Below are positions 40,198 through 45,263 of a stretch of DNA of 45,263 nt, piece by piece. The stretch is taken from the NCBI GenBank assembly GCA_944323425.1, contig CALUSL010000018.1, positions 1 to 45,263 on the forward strand, read 5' to 3'. The notes beneath the pieces were generated by a model that made no database searches, was not told the DNA's origin, and was given only the letters and a program-made list of their open reading frames with translations. A program made the position numbers and the translations under genes. The stretch's first letter is position 1. Every line of letters starts with the position of its first letter. This stretch comes from Candidatus Gastranaerophilales bacterium. GTDB taxonomy: Bacteria > Cyanobacteriota > Vampirovibrionia > Gastranaerophilales > Gastranaerophilaceae.

Positions 40198-41652
40198 ATG
40201 TCGGATAGAGTAAAGAATATCACTTTTTATATTATCATTTCAGGTTTGATGATTTTAGGCGTATGTTTACGAGTTTTATTTTTTTCGTATGACAGACCTT
40301 TCTGGAATGATGAATCAGCACTTGCTTTGAATATCATTAACCGTTCATTTTTCGGTTTATTTTCTACTTTGGATTATGAACAGGTTTCTCCCCCGTTGTA
40401 TATAGTAATTGCAAAATTTTTCGGATTGTTTATTAGAAAGTATGAAATTGCATACAGGCTTCCTGCTTTAATCTGCTCAATTTTGTCAATACCGGTATTT
40501 TTTGTTTTTTGCAAAAAATTTTTGGAGAAAAAAATAAGTATCATTTTTGCTATGATGCTATTTGTTATAAATTATCAGCTTATCTATTACGGACAGGAAC
40601 TAAAGCAATATAGCGCGGATATTCTTGTTTTTCTTTTGATTTTACTTTCATATTTTTATATTGACTTTGAAAAAAATAAAATATGGATGCCGGTTTTGAC
40701 CGGAATTGTTTTTGCTGTTTCAATATGGTTTAGTTATACAGCTGTTTTTGGTATTTTTTGTATTGGCTGCGTAATGCTAATTAAAAACTATAAACAATGG
40801 AAGCAGTTACTGGCTTTATTTTTACCCTTTTGCTTGTCTTTTCTTTTGTTCTGGGTTTTCAGACATGAGATTAACTCCAGTGATTATTTGCATTTGTTCT
40901 GGGAAAGGGGTTTTATTGCAAAGAATTTTTCTAACTTTTTTAATATTATCAGTAATAATCTTCATTTTTATTTTTTAAACTTTACTCATAAGTTATTTCT
41001 TTATCTGTTGCTTCTTTGCGGTTTTATTTCTATTCTAAAAAATATAAAAGACAAAAAATATTTTCTTATAATTATTTCTTTTGTTCTTGCTTGTGTTTTG
41101 TCGTATTTTAATATTTATCCATTGTCTGACAGGGTTTCTATTTATTTGTCTTCTTTGTGGTTTGTAGTTCTTGCAAAGTCCTTTGATTTGTTCAATTTTA
41201 GCAATAAGTGTAAATGGATTTGTTCTTTTATATCGTTGTTTTTATTTCTACATATAGGTCTGAATTGCTTCTGGCTGATAAAGTCAGTAATTATTGATAA
41301 AGGTTATTATGTAGAAAGAACGCCTGAGTTTTTAAAAATGGCAGAGTCAAAAATGCAAAAGGATGATGTGCTTTATGTGGCGGCAATGACGCATATTAAC
41401 TATAAAATGTATAAGGATACTGTAAATATAAAAAATGTTATTGTCGAAACAGTTCCTGCTTATGATTTTATAGAATATTCTAAAGTTTTTGATAAACTCA
41501 AAAATGGAACTACGTATTATTTGTTGTTGACTCATTCCGGCGATAAATTTCTTGAATTTGAGAATTTAAAACGTATTATGCAACAACAGAAAGATGTTAT
41601 TTTTATGAGTGATGATAAATACAACCTGCTCATAAAATTCACAAAGAGATAA
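40198..41652 (+). CDS. GT39/ArnT-like membrane glycosyltransferase
   Basis: 484 residues with about 10-12 membrane helices. The first loop carries RPFWNDESALALNIINRSFFGLFSTLDYEQVSPPLYIV, the acidic (DE) catalytic-loop pattern of the PMT/ArnT (GT-C fold) family, followed by AYRLPALICSILSIPVFFVFCKKF and YGQELKQYSADILVFLLILLSYFY, also family-typical. A C-terminal soluble segment (about 375-484) follows the last helix. Such enzymes use polyprenyl-phosphate sugars on the outer face of the inner membrane; the acceptor (protein or lipid) is unknown. No ribosome-binding site; apparently leaderless. Confidence 0.8.
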   Translation: MSDRVKNITFYIIISGLMILGVCLRVLFFSYDRPFWNDESALALNIINRSFFGLFSTLDYEQVSPPLYIVIAKFFGLFIRKYEIAYRLPALICSILSIPVFFVFCKKFLEKKISIIFAMMLFVINYQLIYYGQELKQYSADILVFLLILLSYFYIDFEKNKIWMPVLTGIVFAVSIWFSYTAVFGIFCIGCVMLIKNYKQWKQLLALFLPFCLSFLLFWVFRHEINSSDYLHLFWERGFIAKNFSNFFNIISNNLHFYFLNFTHKLFLYLLLLCGFISILKNIKDKKYFLIIISFVLACVLSYFNIYPLSDRVSIYLSSLWFVVLAKSFDLFNFSNKCKWICSFISLFLFLHIGLNCFWLIKSVIIDKGYYVERTPEFLKMAESKMQKDDVLYVAAMTHINYKMYKDTVNIKNVIVETVPAYDFIEYSKVFDKLKNGTTYYLLLTHSGDKFLEFENLKRIMQQQKDVIFMSDDKYNLLIKFTKR

Positions 41653-41702
41653 CCTTCTTTTTATTTCATATATAATAAAAGAATCAAAAGAAAGGAAAAC
41701 TG

Positions 41703-42476
41703 ATGGAAGACAAAGTCAAAAAGGCTCTCTCTTTATTTAAAAACGGAAAATATGAAGAAGCTTTGAGTTTATTTATAGAAATGACAGAGGAAGATAAACT
41801 TAATCCTCATTTGTATAGTAATATAGGACTTTGTTATGCAAAGATGGGGAACGATGAAGAGGCTGAAAAAAATTATTTGAAAGCTTTGTCTATTGACGCA
41901 AATCTTCCTCAGACATATATAAATCTTGCAGATTTATATTATAAAGAAAGAAGAATTTCTGATGCTCTTCAATTATTGCAGCAGGGCGCATATGAATTGC
42001 CTGAAAATGTTGGCGTGTTGCATTATTTAGCCAGAATTTATATAGAGGACAAACGATATACCGAGGCGATAGATGTTCTCGATAAAGTTTTGGATTTGTC
42101 TCCGAAAAATCCTGATGCTCATTGGGATTTGGGTATGGTGTATTTTGAACTCGGGGATTGGAACAGCGCAATAGCCAATTTTGAGGAAGTGTTAGAAAAA
42201 CTGAATAATAATGAACTGGCTTATTTTCAAACAGCGCTGGCATACGAAGCCAATGATGAAATAGATAAAGCGATTTCAAACTTTTTGAAGGCAATTGCTG
42301 TGAACGATAAATTTCCGCATGCCTATAAAAAAGCTGCTACATTGTTTATGGCGAGAGGTGATATAGATGATGCCATAGAATATTTTGAAGATTATTTAAA
42401 ATTTGATTTACATCAAGAAGAAAGCGCCTCTGTCAAAAAAATTGTAGAATCTTTGAAAAAGAAGAAGATGAATTAG
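41703..42476 (+). CDS. TPR-repeat protein
   Basis: 257 residues, cytoplasmic, made almost wholly of about seven TPR units: KKALSLFKNGKYEEALSLF, PHLYSNIGLCYAKMGNDEEAEKNY, PQTYINLADLYYKERRISDALQLL, VGVLHYLARIYIEDKRYTEAIDVL, PDAHWDLGMVYFELGDWNSAIANF, ELAYFQTALAYEANDEIDKAISNF, PHAYKKAATLFMARGDIDDAIEYF. A protein-protein scaffold; partner unknown. GAAAGG site before the ATG and a TATAAT in the 50-base gap upstream. Its TAG stop interlocks with the mutS stop on the other strand. Confidence 0.9.
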   Translation: MEDKVKKALSLFKNGKYEEALSLFIEMTEEDKLNPHLYSNIGLCYAKMGNDEEAEKNYLKALSIDANLPQTYINLADLYYKERRISDALQLLQQGAYELPENVGVLHYLARIYIEDKRYTEAIDVLDKVLDLSPKNPDAHWDLGMVYFELGDWNSAIANFEEVLEKLNNNELAYFQTALAYEANDEIDKAISNFLKAIAVNDKFPHAYKKAATLFMARGDIDDAIEYFEDYLKFDLHQEESASVKKIVESLKKKKMN

Positions 42477-45067
42477 TCGTCTTTACTGAATATGAGTGAC
42501 AGCTGAGGCACATCTGCTTGAATCATTTTTTGTTTGCGTTTGCTTGCGGAAAGATCCTTTGAGTAATCTACTTGCATTTTTGTCATTAATTCTTCTGCTT
42601 TTTTTACAACAGATTGGGGCAGACCTGCCATTTTTGCAACCTGTATGCCGTAACTTTTGCTTGCTGAGCCTTCTATTACTTTTCTAAGGAAAATAATTTC
42701 CCCTTCATTTTCTGAGATTGTTACACGGTAATTTTTTATTTGAGGGAACATAGAGCTCATAACATTGAGTTCATGATAGTGTGTTGCAAAGATAGTACGT
42801 GCTTTTATGTTTGTTGCAATATACTCCGCAACGCTCCATGCTATAGCTACTCCGTCATAGGTGCTTGTACCTCTTCCTATTTCATCGAGAAGAATCAGGC
42901 TTCTTTCTGTTGCAGAGTTTAATATATAAGATGTTTCGTTCATTTCTACCATAAAAGTAGACTGTCCGAGAGACAAATCGTCAACTGCACCGACTCTTGT
43001 AAATATTTTGTCGACTATGCCTATTTGGGCATAATCACAAGGTACATAACTTCCTATCTGGGCCATGATTACAATCAATGCATTTTGCCGCATATAAGTA
43101 GATTTACCTGCCATATTCGGACCGGTTAGAATCATAAATTGGGGATATTGCGGATTGTCGTTGTTTCCTATTAATATTAAATCGTTGGATACGTATTGTC
43201 CCATTGGGAGAATTTTTTCAAGAACCGGATGTCTGCCTTCTCTAATATCAAGAGCGCAAGACTCTGTTATTTCTGGTTTTACATATTTATTTTCTATTGC
43301 ACATACTGCAAAAGAAACAAAGACATCCAGAGTTGCCAGAGCTTCTGCAATTTTTCTTACCGGTTCAACAAATTCTTTTGAGTACTCACGCAAATCTGTA
43401 AATATTTTATATTCAAGCTCCGTTGATTTTGATTGTGCTGAAAGTACTTCGGATTCGTGTTTTTTCAGTGATTCTGTTACAAATCTTTCTCCTGTTGTAA
43501 GAGTTTGTCGTCGTATGTAGTTGTCAGGAACCATTGAGAGGTTTGAGTTTGCGACTTCAATATAATACCCAAATGTTTTGCTGAATCCGACTTTTAAAAA
43601 TTTTATACCTGTTTTTGCTTTTTGTTGTGCTTCGAAATCTATCAGCCAATTTTTTCCGCCGTTTAATAAGTCTTTATAATGGTCAAGGTCATCAGAAACA
43701 CCTTTTTTTATAATGTTTCCTTCTTTAATTGTTATGGGCGCATCTTCACAGATTGTTCTATCAATTATATCTGCAAATTCAAGCAATGATGCATTTTCTT
43801 CTTTAAGTACAGAAAGATTGTTTGTTTTAAAAGTTTTTAATATCTGAGCAAATTCCGGCAACAGTTTTATTGTGTCTTTCAGGGCAAGAAAATCCCTCGG
43901 ATTTGCACTGTTGTTGCTGAGTTTTGTAGAAAGTCTTTGAATATCATAAATCTGTTCTAACAGGTTAATCAATGATATTCTTGAACTTGTATTTGTTATT
44001 AGTTCTTCAACTGCGTTCTGGCGTTCTTTTATGTCGTTTATATTTTTTAGAGGCTGGTGAATCCATTTTTTTAATAATCTAGCCCCCATATTTGATTTTG
44101 TACGGTCTATTGCCCATAGGAGACTACCGTATTTTGATTTGTCTCTGGATGTTTCTGTCAGTTCAAGATTGCGTCTTGTGTTGCTGTCCATAGAAACAAA
44201 TTCGGATATCTCATATGTGTCAATCGTTTCAAATTTTGGCAGATTGTCTTTTTGCGTTTTAAATAAGTAATCAATAATCGCCCCTGCTGCACAAAAACCT
44301 GTCTTGCAATTTTCAAAACCAAAGGCATCGAGTGATTTTATTTTAAAAATTTGTTTTAAATTTTCCTCGGCTCTGTTTATGTCAAAGGAATTGTAAGACA
44401 TTTTTGAACAGTTATAGTTGTTTGTTATTTCTTCTGGCAGATCTATTTTTTCATCAGGAACAATTTGAAATGGCAGAACTTTTTGTGTCAATTTTGGTAC
44501 AACTATTTCTGATGGTTTGATTCTTGCGAGTTCGCTGATTAATTGGTTAAAAGATGTTTGTGTAACTTTAAATTCTCCGGTTGATATATCTGTATATGCA
44601 AGTCCGAATAAATCAGATTTTTTGTCTTTTATAACAGCAGCGAGATAGTTATTGGAGTTTGATTGCAAGAGATTCGATTCGGTAATTGTACCGGCAGTAA
44701 TTGTTCTGATTATTTCTCTGTTAACAAGACCTTTGGCAAGCGCCGGATCTTCCATCTGTTCACATATAGAGACTTTGTGTCCTTTTTCAAGAAGTCTGGG
44801 CAGATAATTGTCGATAGCTTTTGCCGGAATGCCTGCCATAGGAATACGTCCCAGTGAACCGCCTTCGCGGCTGGTGAGGGTAATCTCCAAATCACGAGAC
44901 AGAGTAACAGCATCTTCAAAGAAAGTTTCATAAAAGTCACCCATTCTGTATAAAAGAAGAACATCGAGATTTTCTCGTTTTATTTCCAGAAATTGTCTAA
45001 GCATGGGAGTGGCTTCATTGAGATCAACATCTGTGCTGTTAATAAAGTTTATTTCTGTTTTGGACAT
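42473..45067 (-). CDS. mutS: DNA mismatch repair protein MutS
   Basis: Recognises mismatches and small loops and recruits MutL. About 864 residues: N-terminal mismatch domain with the Phe-x-Glu motif (GDFYETFFEDA), connector, lever and clamp (TGERFVTESLKKHESEVLSA), then ATPase with Walker A LTGPNMAGKSTYMRQ, FMVEMNETSYIL, Walker B LILLDEIGRGTSTYDG and TIFATHYHEL. The C-terminal dimerisation HTH (GLPQSVVKKAEELM) is present. The two adjacent ATGs at 45070 and 45067 cannot be separated firmly; the second has better spacing from AGGGTGA. The 3' end overlaps the TPR gene by four bases. Confidence 0.97.
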   Translation of the reverse strand: MSKTEINFINSTDVDLNEATPMLRQFLEIKRENLDVLLLYRMGDFYETFFEDAVTLSRDLEITLTSREGGSLGRIPMAGIPAKAIDNYLPRLLEKGHKVSICEQMEDPALAKGLVNREIIRTITAGTITESNLLQSNSNNYLAAVIKDKKSDLFGLAYTDISTGEFKVTQTSFNQLISELARIKPSEIVVPKLTQKVLPFQIVPDEKIDLPEEITNNYNCSKMSYNSFDINRAEENLKQIFKIKSLDAFGFENCKTGFCAAGAIIDYLFKTQKDNLPKFETIDTYEISEFVSMDSNTRRNLELTETSRDKSKYGSLLWAIDRTKSNMGARLLKKWIHQPLKNINDIKERQNAVEELITNTSSRISLINLLEQIYDIQRLSTKLSNNSANPRDFLALKDTIKLLPEFAQILKTFKTNNLSVLKEENASLLEFADIIDRTICEDAPITIKEGNIIKKGVSDDLDHYKDLLNGGKNWLIDFEAQQKAKTGIKFLKVGFSKTFGYYIEVANSNLSMVPDNYIRRQTLTTGERFVTESLKKHESEVLSAQSKSTELEYKIFTDLREYSKEFVEPVRKIAEALATLDVFVSFAVCAIENKYVKPEITESCALDIREGRHPVLEKILPMGQYVSNDLILIGNNDNPQYPQFMILTGPNMAGKSTYMRQNALIVIMAQIGSYVPCDYAQIGIVDKIFTRVGAVDDLSLGQSTFMVEMNETSYILNSATERSLILLDEIGRGTSTYDGVAIAWSVAEYIATNIKARTIFATHYHELNVMSSMFPQIKNYRVTISENEGEIIFLRKVIEGSASKSYGIQVAKMAGLPQSVVKKAEELMTKMQVDYSKDLSASKRKQKMIQADVPQLSLIFSKDD

Positions 45068-45133
45068 CATTCATCACCCTTTTTTTAAAATTTACTATAA
45101 ATAAGACTCTTTTTCAAATATAAAAATAATGAG

Positions 45134-45162
45134 TTGACATCGAATCATGCTTTAGATAATAT
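45134..45162 (+). promoter_or_regulatory. Promoter of tRNA-Glu
   Basis: A perfect TTGACA (45134-45139), 17-base spacer and TAATAT (45157-45162). Predicted start near 45169 gives a 5' leader of about 22 bases on the pre-tRNA. Confidence 0.75.
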
Positions 45163-45190
45163 TAATTCTACAGACGCAAGATATGAATAG

Positions 45191-45263
45191 GCTCCCATCG
45201 TCTAGAGGCCTAGGACACATCCCTTTCACGGATGCGACAGGGGTTCAAATCCCCTTGGGAGTA
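45191..45263 (+). tRNA. tRNA-Glu (anticodon UUC)
   Basis: A complete 73-base cloverleaf ending exactly at the window edge: acceptor GCTCCCA/TGGGAGT, D-arm GTCTAGAGGCCTAGGAC, anticodon stem CATCC/GGATG with loop CTTTCAC (anticodon TTC at 45225-45227), T-arm AGGGG/CCCCT with loop TTCAAAT, discriminator A73. CCA is not encoded within the visible sequence. The G1-U72 wobble at the end of the acceptor stem, with A73, is the form usual in cyanobacteria and plastids; most other bacteria have G1-C72 here. Confidence 0.97.

Overview
The window is AT-rich chromosomal DNA with short intergenic gaps, from a flagellated bacterium with two membranes (FlgH and FlgI rings, MurJ). Several features point to the cyanobacterial line: atpD-atpC (beta, epsilon) stand apart from the other ATP synthase genes, and the tRNA-Glu has a G1-U72 acceptor pair with A73. 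With flagella and no photosynthesis gene in view, a non-photosynthetic Vampirovibrionia/Melainabacteria relative (Gastranaerophilales-like) is my best guess; this is inference from gene content and composition only. I see no insertion sequence, prophage, CRISPR array or pseudogene.

Layout. 1-0.75 kb: end of an M16 peptidase gene and smpB. 0.8-9.4 kb: an eleven-gene minus-strand flagellar operon reading SLT transglycosylase, flgF, flgG, flgA, flgH, flgI, flgJ (rod-binding domain only), a small unknown (position of flgM), flgN, flgK, flgL. 9.5-18.7 kb: housekeeping genes on both strands (zinc-ribbon protein, tpiA, gmk, rpmI-rplT, birA, an orphan oppD-type ATPase, dapF, glnA) with several unknown proteins. 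18.8-24.0 kb: atpC, atpD, a repeat-containing unknown, thrB and dnaN, all minus. 24.02-24.37 kb: gene-free AT-rich DNA upstream of dnaN that looks like the replication origin. 24.4-30.3 kb: isochorismatase-like and sugar-isomerase-like genes, a degenerate receiver/GGDEF protein, flagellin, a flavoprotein and folK. 30.4-42.5 kb: a mostly plus-strand run of spoIID-like, murJ, tsaC, asnS, mnmE, nfeD, an SPFH gene, two TPR genes and a GT39-like glycosyltransferase. 42.5-45.3 kb: mutS and tRNA-Glu(UUC).

Motility control can be read from the DNA. Flagellin has a sigma-28-type promoter and a long leader carrying a near-consensus CsrA-binding hairpin. A second gene, the 491-aa TPR protein at 38.7 kb, has a perfect sigma-28 promoter (TAAA-N15-GCCGATAA), making it a likely new late-class flagellar gene.

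The best candidates for something undescribed are: (i) the putative oriC at 24.0-24.35 kb, with 11-bp-phased DnaA-box-like repeats, two AT-only 13-mers and a strand-composition change nearby; (ii) the sigma-28-driven TPR protein; (iii) the flagellin CsrA hairpin; (iv) a recurring TGTATAAT-N6-ATG arrangement predicting leaderless mRNAs; and (v) a start-site hairpin at 18.73 kb with the Shine-Dalgarno sequence in its loop.
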